A stretch of DNA of 64,000 nt from the NCBI GenBank assembly GCA_025054775.1, contig JANWZA010000002.1:60938-124937 (forward strand). Reading direction: 5' to 3'. Within the stretch, counting starts at the first letter, position 1. The number at the start of each line of letters is the position of its first letter. The position numbers were made by a program, and so were the translations under genes. This document shows positions 54,692 through 63,047 of the stretch, one piece after another. The notes beneath the pieces are model-generated. The model was not told where the DNA came from. It was given only the letters and a program-made list of their open reading frames with translations, and did no database searches. Origin of the DNA: Microscillaceae bacterium. GTDB lineage: Bacteria; Bacteroidota; Bacteroidia; Cytophagales; Microscillaceae.

Positions 54692-57433
54692 ATGGATAAA
54701 TATTCATACATTGCCAATGCCCATGGCAACTATATTGATCAACTCTACAGAAGCTACAAGCAAAATCCTGACTCCATAGATGCGAGTTGGAAACACTTTT
54801 TTGAAGGGTTTGATTTTTCTTTGGATTATTTAGCTCAAAATGGCGGAGCAGCCAACGGAGCAGCTACCGTAACAGCAGGGATTGACCTGAAAAAAGAAAT
54901 TAAAGTACGTGATTATATTTTTGCCTTTCGAGGACGCGGACATTTGATTGCTAAGACAAATCCTATTCGCCCTAGACGCGACCGTAGAGCACTCCTTGAC
55001 CTCAAAGACTTTGACCTAACAGAAGAAGACTTAGATACCGTCTTCCAATCTGCAACGGCAGTATTAGGTAGACCTGGTACTTTGCGTGAGTTAGTAGCGG
55101 CTTTGCATAAAATTTATGCAGGTAAAATTGGCTTTGAATATATGTACATGCGCGATCCTGAAATGGTAGCATGGTTTAAGAATAAAGTTGAAAAAGAATA
55201 CCTTGTATACGCTCCCTCTGACGAAGAGGAGAAGCGCATCTTAAAAAAACTCAACGAAGCAGTAGTATTTGAAAACTTTTTGCATACCAAATATGTAGGG
55301 CAAAAACGTTTTTCTTTGGAAGGCGGTGAAAATACGATTGTAGCTCTTGATGCTATTATTAACCGCAGTGCCGAACTTGGAGCAGAGGAAGCTGTAATCG
55401 GCATGGCACATCGCGGTAGGTTGAATGTGTTAGTAAATATCATGGGCAAAACATATGAACAAGTATTTAATGAGTTTGAAGGAAACATACCACATGGCGA
55501 AGCCTATGGTGATGGCGACGTGAAGTATCACATGGGCTTTTCAGGAGAGGTTACCACATATAGTGGTAAGAAAATTATGTTACAATTAGTACCCAACCCT
55601 TCCCACTTAGAAGCTGTAAATCCCGTGGTAGAGGGCTATGCGCGAGCTAATATTGACACTGTTTACAACAAAAACGAGGATAAGATTGTACCTATTCTAA
55701 TCCATGGTGATGCAGCCATAGCAGGGCAGGGCATCGTGTACGAAGTAGTGCAAATGTCTAAATTAGCAGGCTACTATACAGGAGGAACTATCCATTTCGT
55801 TATCAACAACCAAGTAGGATTTACTACTGATTTCGAAGACGCTCGTTCAAGTATCTACTGTACGGATATCGCCAAAATTGTAGATGCCCCTGTGTTGCAC
55901 GTAAACGGTGATGACCCAGAAGCCGTAGTGTTTGCTGCTACTTTAGCTGCAGAGTTCAGAGAAAAATTTAACCACGATGTATTTATTGACATGGTTTGCT
56001 ACCGTAGACATGGACATAATGAAAGCGATGAGCCTCGCTTTACACAGCCTAAACTCTACTCCTTGATTGAAAATCACCCTACCCCTCGCGAAGTGTATGT
56101 AGAGACCTTAGCCCAAAGGCATAAAACTGACCGCGTAGATTATACCAAGCAACTAGATAAAGAATTTAGGGAAATGCTACAAGATAGGCTTAATATGGTA
56201 AAACAAAAAGCTATTGAGTATAAATTCCCTAAACTAGAAATTGAATGGGAACACCTACGACGCTCCGTACCACTTGACTTTGAAAAATCTCCTGAAACAG
56301 GTATTAGCCGAGAAACTATTGAAAAAGTGGCTAAAGCCCTTACTACTTTTCCTGAAGGCTTTACTCCACTTAAACAAATCGCTACACTTATCAATAACCG
56401 AAAAAAAATGTTTTTTGAAACCCAACTTTTAGATTGGGCCTCCGCCGAATTACTAGCCTACGGTTCGCTGCTCCTAGAAGGAAAAATTGTAAGGTTAAGT
56501 GGGCAAGATGTAGAACGAGGTACTTTCTCCCATAGACACGTAATTATAACTGATGCTAATAGCAACGAGCCATACTGCCAAATCAATCATATTGCAGAAG
56601 GGCAAGCCCAAATGCAAGTCTATAATTCATTGCTTTCAGAATATGCTGTACTAGGTTTTGAATTTGGCTATGCTTTGGCTAATCCGCATGCCTTAGTGAT
56701 TTGGGAAGCGCAATTTGGAGATTTTGCTAATGGCGCCCAAGTTATGATTGATCAATTTATCTCCTGCTCTGAAACTAAATGGCAACGCATGAATGGCTTG
56801 GTACTCTTGCTACCCCACGGCTACGAAGGGCAAGGACCTGAACATTCCAGTGCAAGGTTAGAGCGTTTCTTGCAACTCTGTGCTGATTATAACATGGTTG
56901 TAGTTAATATCACACAACCTGCTAATTTCTTCCACGCTTTACGAAGACAATTGACTTGGGAGTTCAGAAAACCACTTATCGTTATGTCGCCCAAATCTTT
57001 ACTTCGCCATCCCAAAGTTGTTTCGCCTATTGAAGCCTTCGTGAAAGGGCATTTCCAAGAAGTATTACCTGACAACTTTGCCGAAGCCAAAGAAGTGAGA
57101 AAACTGCTATTTTGTTCAGGAAAAATATATTATGAATTATTAGATAAGCAACAAAAAGACAATCGTAAGGATATAGCAATTGTACGTATTGAGCAACTGC
57201 ATCCTTTCCCTGCTAAAGCGGTACATTATGAAATCTCCAAGTATCCCAAAGCCAAAGCCTATTGGGTACAGGAAGAACCTGAAAATATGGGTGCTTGGAC
57301 ATACATCAACAGCATGTATAAATATGATAAAATTGACTACATAGGACGTAAAGCTGCAGCTTCGCCCGCCACAGGCTATTACAAAGTACATAATAAGGAG
57401 CAAGCCGAAATTATTGAAAAAGCATTTGCATAA
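54692..57433 (+). CDS. sucA: 2-oxoglutarate dehydrogenase E1 component
   Basis: Thiamine-diphosphate-dependent decarboxylase of the TCA-cycle complex. The 913-aa protein starts SYIANAHGNYIDQLYRSYKQ, SASWKHFFEGF-like, and has IGMAHRGRLNVLVNIMGKTY, PNPSHLEAVNPVVEGYARA, the thiamine motif LIHGDAAIAGQGIVYEV with GDDPEAVVFAATLAAEFREK, then RRHGHNESDEPRFTQP and the C-terminal transketolase half (VERGTFSHRHVI, LPHGYEGQGPEHSSARLERF). The length is typical. sucB does not follow; the next gene is on the other strand. Confidence 0.97.
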   Translation: MDKYSYIANAHGNYIDQLYRSYKQNPDSIDASWKHFFEGFDFSLDYLAQNGGAANGAATVTAGIDLKKEIKVRDYIFAFRGRGHLIAKTNPIRPRRDRRALLDLKDFDLTEEDLDTVFQSATAVLGRPGTLRELVAALHKIYAGKIGFEYMYMRDPEMVAWFKNKVEKEYLVYAPSDEEEKRILKKLNEAVVFENFLHTKYVGQKRFSLEGGENTIVALDAIINRSAELGAEEAVIGMAHRGRLNVLVNIMGKTYEQVFNEFEGNIPHGEAYGDGDVKYHMGFSGEVTTYSGKKIMLQLVPNPSHLEAVNPVVEGYARANIDTVYNKNEDKIVPILIHGDAAIAGQGIVYEVVQMSKLAGYYTGGTIHFVINNQVGFTTDFEDARSSIYCTDIAKIVDAPVLHVNGDDPEAVVFAATLAAEFREKFNHDVFIDMVCYRRHGHNESDEPRFTQPKLYSLIENHPTPREVYVETLAQRHKTDRVDYTKQLDKEFREMLQDRLNMVKQKAIEYKFPKLEIEWEHLRRSVPLDFEKSPETGISRETIEKVAKALTTFPEGFTPLKQIATLINNRKKMFFETQLLDWASAELLAYGSLLLEGKIVRLSGQDVERGTFSHRHVIITDANSNEPYCQINHIAEGQAQMQVYNSLLSEYAVLGFEFGYALANPHALVIWEAQFGDFANGAQVMIDQFISCSETKWQRMNGLVLLLPHGYEGQGPEHSSARLERFLQLCADYNMVVVNITQPANFFHALRRQLTWEFRKPLIVMSPKSLLRHPKVVSPIEAFVKGHFQEVLPDNFAEAKEVRKLLFCSGKIYYELLDKQQKDNRKDIAIVRIEQLHPFPAKAVHYEISKYPKAKAYWVQEEPENMGAWTYINSMYKYDKIDYIGRKAAASPATGYYKVHNKEQAEIIEKAFA

Positions 57434-57455
57434 TCGCGAGTGCAAACGATAATAT

Positions 57456-57484
57456 AATGCACCTTCGCAAAGGTGCATTTTTTT
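57456..57484 (+). terminator. Intrinsic terminator of sucA
   Basis: AATGCACCTT, loop CGCA, AAGGTGCATT and T6: a 10-bp perfect stem with a U tail, 23 bp after the stop codon. Confidence 0.88.
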
Positions 57485-57524
57485 ATTTTGATTTGATAGA
57501 GGTATAAAATGTTTTTCTTTTCTA

Positions 57525-58451
57525 TCAAAGTCTAATACCAAAAGTAAAGGCATTGAGTTGAGGCATGAAGCTATCTGCTTTATTGATAAAAAGCGAATTC
57601 AAATCATAGCGAGCAAAGAGTAAAATGCCGCCATAGCCGAGTTGTGTTTCTAAACCGTACCGCCACGTATTGAGGTTAAAGCTATCAAAAGTGCGTAGGC
57701 GTTTGCGTTCTGGTTGCACCATAGCATAGCTATTTAGGCGATAGCCCACATAACCTCCTATGCCAAAGGTAAGTGCCTTATTTCCAATACCGTATAGCCG
57801 CATATTCACCATGATAGGAATATTCAAATAAGGGATTGTAAGTTTGTTTCGGCTTAAACTTTGCCCAAAATCGCTAATATAATCTCTAAATTCTACTTGA
57901 CGGTTATCGTTGTAAGTGATGTAATTACTGCGTTCAAACATAAAATTATACCAACTGACTTCCAGTCCTGCTTGCACGCTGAATGGACTATGTTTTTTAC
58001 CCAAACGCAAGCGTTGAAACATACCAATAGCGAAATAACGCGAGCCTAAATTGCTCAAAGCATAACCACTTCCTACGGGAGTTTTACCATTCTCCAAATA
58101 ATTATTCAAGCCAATATCTATGTTCCAAAAGCTACTACTGCGTCGGTAAGTGGTCTTTGAGGGTAATGTATCAGTTGAATATTCCTCAACTCCCCACCAA
58201 ACTTGTGGTTTGTATTCAAATTCAAAACTTATATTTTTATCACCCTTCAAGGTGTCAGATGCACGAATAATATCGCGCACTATGCGGTTAATGTTGATTT
58301 GCCCTAATTTCTTAAAAGATTCACGGTCAGGAGCGTACATCCAAATTTTAGCTTTTTCACCTATTTCTATGCTTATAGTGTCTTGCCCCAAAGTAAGGAA
58401 ATTACTCCAAAAAATAAGACAAAATATAACAAAAACAACACAATTTTTCAT
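57525..58451 (-). CDS. Outer-membrane beta-barrel protein (PorT-like)
   Basis: A 308-aa exported protein. Signal peptide about 1-23 (ending TLGQ). The mature part alternates aromatic and polar residues in short beta strands (FWNIDIGLNNYLENG, GYALSNLGSRYFAIGMF, YLNIPIMVNMRLYGIGNKAL, FGIGGYVGYRLNSYAMVQ, LETQLGYGGILLFARYDLNS) and ends with an aromatic-rich FTFGIRL, as expected for a barrel of about ten strands. It closes a three-gene unit behind an ECF sigma and a putative anti-sigma factor, and may be their output or sensor. Confidence 0.7.
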   Translation of the reverse strand: MKNCVVFVIFCLIFWSNFLTLGQDTISIEIGEKAKIWMYAPDRESFKKLGQININRIVRDIIRASDTLKGDKNISFEFEYKPQVWWGVEEYSTDTLPSKTTYRRSSSFWNIDIGLNNYLENGKTPVGSGYALSNLGSRYFAIGMFQRLRLGKKHSPFSVQAGLEVSWYNFMFERSNYITYNDNRQVEFRDYISDFGQSLSRNKLTIPYLNIPIMVNMRLYGIGNKALTFGIGGYVGYRLNSYAMVQPERKRLRTFDSFNLNTWRYGLETQLGYGGILLFARYDLNSLFINKADSFMPQLNAFTFGIRL

Positions 58452-58494
58452 GGGTACAATGGTTTTAAGGTTTATGTAAAATTATTTTTAATTT

Positions 58495-59316
58495 TTATTC
58501 TCTATCCGATTGCTTGCCAATAAGGGCAAAAAACTGTTCTTTGCGTTTGCGAAGTTGCTCATCATATTCACCATTGCGAAGTTTTTTGATTTTTACTATT
58601 AAATTTTCTTTATTTTTATTTTTTTTATCGGCTTGGCATGCCAAATTTTGCTCAGGTGTTTTAGAAGAAAATTTTACACTTACTTTCACTTTTATTGGTT
58701 CGTTTGGTGCATTTTTTTTGGATAAATCTTCATTTTTATCTATTTTTTTAGATTGAATAGCTATGTTATTGGTTAAATTTTCTTGTTTTTTAAGGTAATT
58801 TATCACACTATCTTTTATTAGATTTTGTTGTGTAATAGTTTGATTATCAATTTTTTGTATTTCTTTTTTGGGTTCTTGCAAATTTATTTTTTGCGTTTGA
58901 TTTGTAGTTACAATTTTTATGGTTGTGTTTTGTTTGTTAGATGTATTTTTTTGTGAAATGGTTGCACGATTTTCTGCTTTTTTTTCAATAAGAAATACTT
59001 TTTCTTGTATTTCTTTTTGCTGATTTTCTTTTGATGTATAGAACTGTTTTTTAGGTAATTTTATAGTATTTTTTTGTACTATATTAGGTTGCGAAATAGG
59101 TCTGTTCCAAATTATCCAGCTTGTCCAAATTGCTAATAAAGCTACAACTGCCGCTGAGGCGTAATACATTGCCCATACTCTTTTTTTCTTTTTTTGGATA
59201 GAGCGTTTTTGTGCTAATTCTTGGGTAATTTTATCCCAAAGTATATTTTTAGGCTCTATTTCGTGATTTTGTAGCTTATTTCTAAAAAAGTTATCTATTG
59301 GATTGTGTTCGTGCAT
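58495..59316 (-). CDS. Putative anti-sigma factor with one TM helix
   Basis: A 273-aa protein. The N-terminus (PIDNFFRNKLQNHEIEPKNI, then LWDKITQEL) is helical and cytoplasmic, as in Bacteroidota anti-sigma factors, then a basic KKKKR stop-transfer signal and one TM helix (about 48-68, YYASAAVVALLAIWTSWIIW). The periplasmic part is a long low-complexity region rich in Asn, Lys, Gln, Thr and Ile (for example KNTSNKQNTTIKIVTTNQTQ), very unlike its neighbours. It begins 26 bp after the sigma stop codon and is followed by the barrel gene. The ATG at 59316 is used. Confidence 0.7.
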   Translation of the reverse strand: MHEHNPIDNFFRNKLQNHEIEPKNILWDKITQELAQKRSIQKKKKRVWAMYYASAAVVALLAIWTSWIIWNRPISQPNIVQKNTIKLPKKQFYTSKENQQKEIQEKVFLIEKKAENRATISQKNTSNKQNTTIKIVTTNQTQKINLQEPKKEIQKIDNQTITQQNLIKDSVINYLKKQENLTNNIAIQSKKIDKNEDLSKKNAPNEPIKVKVSVKFSSKTPEQNLACQADKKNKNKENLIVKIKKLRNGEYDEQLRKRKEQFFALIGKQSDRE

Positions 59317-59342
59317 GGTCGTGCAATATTTTTGTTTTAGAT

Positions 59343-59894
59343 TCAATTTTTTATTTTGTATTCTTGGTTCTTTTGTATCATTTCTTGCAACAAAGTTCTT
59401 GCTCGGGAGAGTTGCGATTTAGACGTTCCTTCCGAAATATTAAGCATTTCGGCAATTTCTTTGTGCGAATAGCCCTCAATGGCATATAAGTTGAAAATGG
59501 TGCGATAGCCTATGGGTAAATTTTCTATCATTTGCATCAACTCCTCTACGGAGAGGTTGTCAGTAGGCATTTCAAAAACTTTATTTTTGTAGCCCTCTGC
59601 CGAAGTTTCGGCATAAAGCAGTTGGTTACGTCGCAGTTCGTTCAAACATTCACGCACCACGATTTTACGTATCCAACCTTCCAAACTACCCTCACCTCTA
59701 AATTGGTCTATTTTGGTAAATACTTTCAAAAAGCTATTCATTAAAACCTCTTCCGCAGTAGAAATATCTTTTAGATACCGCTTGCAAACTGCCAACATTT
59801 TGCCCGCAAGTAGGTCATAAAGTTGGCGCTGAGTTTGTGGATTTTGCCGTAAGCAACCTTTCCAAAGAGTTTGTTCTTGTGCTGCTGTGAGCAT
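59343..59894 (-). CDS. ECF RNA polymerase sigma factor
   Basis: A 183-aa extracytoplasmic-function sigma factor. Region 2 is TAEEVLMNSFLKVFTKIDQF with RGEGSLEGWIRKIVVRECLN; region 4 is LPIGYRTIFNLYAIEGYSHK and EIAEMLNISEGTSKSQLSRA with the helix-turn-helix. Length is typical of the family. It heads a three-gene unit with a putative anti-sigma factor (26 bp later) and an outer-membrane barrel protein, so it probably responds to an envelope signal. Confidence 0.93.
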   Translation of the reverse strand: MLTAAQEQTLWKGCLRQNPQTQRQLYDLLAGKMLAVCKRYLKDISTAEEVLMNSFLKVFTKIDQFRGEGSLEGWIRKIVVRECLNELRRNQLLYAETSAEGYKNKVFEMPTDNLSVEELMQMIENLPIGYRTIFNLYAIEGYSHKEIAEMLNISEGTSKSQLSRARTLLQEMIQKNQEYKIKN

Positions 59895-59994
59895 GAATTT
59901 CTATACAGTTTTTAGTAGCTTTTGAGCGATAGTTTGATAAGTAGATGCAAAAAAAGAGAGCAAGGTTGCACGAAAACGAAAAATGTTTTCTCTT

Positions 59995-61071
59995 TTATAT
60001 TTCGCCCCAAGGTTGCGAGGTATCATAGTATAAAAATTCTGATTTAAGCGTAAGCGGAGAGGGAATATTGTTGTGATAAAGTTGCCCTGTTCCTAACCCT
60101 TGTGGGAGTTGGTGAGGCACGGTGGCGGTAAGCTGGGCAATCGCATTTAGCCCGATATTTGCTTCCAAAGCAGAAGTGAGCCAAAAACCAATTCCTTGAT
60201 TTTCAGCTAATTGTATCCATTCTTTGGTAGCTTGTATGCCACCAAGTAGGGTAGGTTTTAGGATAATATAAGCAGGTTTGAGGTATTGTAATAATTCGTT
60301 TCGTAACATGGTTTCTGTTTTGCCAATCAATTCCTCATCTAAGGCAATAGGAATGGGAGAATTTTGGCACAAAAAACGCATACTTTCCTCTTGCTCAGGG
60401 GCGATGGGTTGCTCTATGGAATGAATATCAAATTGGGCTAAACGCTCTAATTTAGCTAAGGCTTCGTTGGGTTGGAAGGCACCGTTGGCGTCAAGTCTTA
60501 TGCTAATTGTTTGGCTATCAAAGTGTTGGCGAATATGAGATAAAATTTCTAACTCTTGCTCAAAATCCAAAGCCCCAATTTTGAGTTTGAGGCAAGTAAA
60601 GTTTTGCTTTATTTTTTCCTCAATTTGTGTGAGCATGAAGTCTTTTTTACCCATCCAAATTAGCCCATTGATACGAATAGCGTGTTTTCCTTTGGTAAAA
60701 TCGCTTGGAAAAATAATCCGTTTACCTTGGTTGAGCCAATCTAACAAAGCAGTTTCTAAGGCAAATCTCACACTTGGAAAGTCATCGGGTACAAAATTTT
60801 CAGCTAAATTCAATAAAAATTCAACATCTGGTTGTAGTTCTAAACCGTTAAGTTGTTGGCAAAGGTGTTGTAAAAAGTTCTCAAAGTCAGGTCTATCGTC
60901 GGGGCTAAGTTTAGCAAGTGGGGCAGCTTCGCCGATACCTTGTAGGGTGGGGTGAGTGGTGTCCCAAATTTTAAGAAAATACGTATTTTTTTGCGTATAA
61001 CTTCCTCGTGAAGTGCCTGCTTCAAACTTAAACCGAAGCAGATATTTTTGATAGGTTGCTTGCAAAGGCAT
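59995..61071 (-). CDS. menC: o-Succinylbenzoate synthase
   Basis: An enolase-superfamily enzyme that dehydrates SHCHC to o-succinylbenzoate in menaquinone synthesis. The 358-aa protein has the first catalytic lysine region CLKLKIGALDFEQELEIL, the metal ligands Asp/Glu/Asp in IRLDANGAFQ, SIEQPIAP and LDEELIG, then the second lysine in ILKPTLLGG. The barrel ends GLGTGQLYHNNIP. The start ATG is at 61071. Other men genes are not in the window. Confidence 0.9.
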   Translation of the reverse strand: MPLQATYQKYLLRFKFEAGTSRGSYTQKNTYFLKIWDTTHPTLQGIGEAAPLAKLSPDDRPDFENFLQHLCQQLNGLELQPDVEFLLNLAENFVPDDFPSVRFALETALLDWLNQGKRIIFPSDFTKGKHAIRINGLIWMGKKDFMLTQIEEKIKQNFTCLKLKIGALDFEQELEILSHIRQHFDSQTISIRLDANGAFQPNEALAKLERLAQFDIHSIEQPIAPEQEESMRFLCQNSPIPIALDEELIGKTETMLRNELLQYLKPAYIILKPTLLGGIQATKEWIQLAENQGIGFWLTSALEANIGLNAIAQLTATVPHQLPQGLGTGQLYHNNIPSPLTLKSEFLYYDTSQPWGEI

Positions 61072-61286
61072 ATATTTTTTATTTAAGTTGGATTAAAGAA
61101 TTGCATAAAATAAAGTTTTTTTTGCCTTTTACTCATAAATTTTGACTTTTAGGCAAAATGGTTTGAAAAATAGAACCACAAATTGAACATTATTTGCTCT
61201 TTTTGGGTTTTTGAAAGGAAATTTGTAAAAAAATTTTATTTTCTTACCTTCTGACATTTTACTTAACATAAACCCGAGCAAACTAG

Positions 61287-61643
<357 letters not shown>

Positions 61644-61677
61644 TTATTCATTTCTTGAAAATAAAATATAAGGAAGT

Positions 61678-61728
61678 AATGCGTTGCTTAAAGCATTTCT
61701 AATGTAAAAGCAACGCATTTTTTTTGTT
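61678..61728 (+). terminator. Intrinsic terminator of the ferredoxin gene
   Basis: AATGCGTTGCTT (61678-61689), an 18-nt loop, AAGCAACGCATT (61708-61719), then T9: a 12-bp perfect stem with a long U tail. Confidence 0.88.
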
Positions 61729-61824
61729 CGTTCTGTAACACTTAAAATACTAATTTGTAAATCCCATAAAAACCCCTTTACTTTGTAACTAATTTGAAAT
61801 CAAAACTTAATAGCACGGTTATCA

Positions 61825-62847
61825 ATGTTAGCCGATAGGTCAATTCTTGTAACGGGAGGCACAGGGTCGTTTGGGAAGCATTTTGTGTTTTATATCTTAG
61901 AAAGGTATCCTGAAGTAAAGAATGTTATTGTTTTCTCAAGGGACGAGCAGAAGCAATATGAAATGAAAAATGCTCTTCAGCATCCTAGTAAAGTGCGGTT
62001 CGTGATTGGTGATGTAAGAGATTACAGGAGAGTTTATGAGGTTTTAGAAGGAGTGGACTATGTAATTCATGCCGCAGCTATGAAGCATATCCATATTGCA
62101 GAGGAGAACCCTGTGGAATGTATTAAAACTAATATTCTAGGAAGTGAAAATGTAGCCTCCGCAGCCCGAGAGAGAAAAATAAAAAAAGTGATTGTCATTT
62201 CTACTGACAAAGCAGTTGCCCCCGCAGGTGTGTACGGTGCAAGCAAACTTTGTGCAGACAAGATTTTTCTGTCAATGCAATCCGAGACTACCAAGTTTAC
62301 CATCGTTCGTTATGCTAACGTGTTAGGTTCAGTAGGTTCGGTTGTCCCCTATTTTCTTAAAATTGCTCAACAAGGGTATTTACCTATTACACACCCCGAC
62401 ATGACTAGGTTTAGTATTACAAACTTACAAGCCAGCCAATTAGTAGAATATGCCTTACAAAATGCCTTAGGAGGAGAGATTCTTGTGCCTAAACTTCCTT
62501 CTTACAGAATTCTAGACCTAGCCGAAGCCATTTGCCCACATTGTGAGAAAAAAGTTGTAGGTATGCGCCCTGGTGAAAAAATACACGAGGAAATGATTAC
62601 TGAAGTTGATTCTCCAAATACAATTGAGTCGGAACAGTACTTTATTATCGTTCCTAATAGTCCTTTTACTACGCACAAGGAAACAATGCGAAAATATCTT
62701 TCTCATTACAAGGCTCAAAAGGTTGCCGAAGGTTTTACTTACTCTTCAAAACAGAATATCAATTGGTTAAATGTAGAGCAAATTAGAGAGCAAATTCGCT
62801 TATATGTAGATAGCAGTTTTAACCTTCAAATTCCTGAGAGAAATTGA
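61825..62847 (+). CDS. UDP-N-acetylglucosamine 4,6-dehydratase-like enzyme (PseB/CapD type)
   Basis: A 340-aa extended SDR. Rossmann motif GGTGSFGKHF near the N-terminus, then VIVFSRDEQKQYEMKNAL, FVIGDVRDYRRVYEVLEGVD, VIHAAAMKHIHIAEENPVEC, ISTDKAVAPAGVYGASKLCA (TDK catalytic pattern, Tyr-x3-Lys), and RYANVLGSVGSVVPYF. The TDK variant points to the inverting or retaining UDP-sugar 4,6-dehydratases that begin pseudaminic acid, fucosamine or bacillosamine-type pathways. It is probably the first gene of a polysaccharide cluster with the ABC ATPase that follows. Confidence 0.87.
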   Translation: MLADRSILVTGGTGSFGKHFVFYILERYPEVKNVIVFSRDEQKQYEMKNALQHPSKVRFVIGDVRDYRRVYEVLEGVDYVIHAAAMKHIHIAEENPVECIKTNILGSENVASAARERKIKKVIVISTDKAVAPAGVYGASKLCADKIFLSMQSETTKFTIVRYANVLGSVGSVVPYFLKIAQQGYLPITHPDMTRFSITNLQASQLVEYALQNALGGEILVPKLPSYRILDLAEAICPHCEKKVVGMRPGEKIHEEMITEVDSPNTIESEQYFIIVPNSPFTTHKETMRKYLSHYKAQKVAEGFTYSSKQNINWLNVEQIREQIRLYVDSSFNLQIPERN

Positions 62848-63008
62848 AAATCCCCTAAAAAACTAAGAGCAACAGCGGATGGCATTTGCAATTTGCAATA
62901 AGTTAGTATTATGAAGAGAATGAAATTTTTGATGCTTCCCCTATTGTATCTGATTTTCAGATGAGTGTAGAGAAATTATCCTCAACATTAGAATATTAAA
63001 AAAATAAC

Positions 63009-63016
63009 TATATTTG
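63009..63016 (+). promoter_or_regulatory. -7 promoter element of the polysaccharide ABC ATPase gene
   Basis: TATATTTG followed by C, 31 bp before the start codon at 63048; no clear -33 TTG at the usual spacing. Confidence 0.5.
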
Positions 63017-63047
63017 CACGCAAAATAAAAGAGCGCGTTTTAATTTA

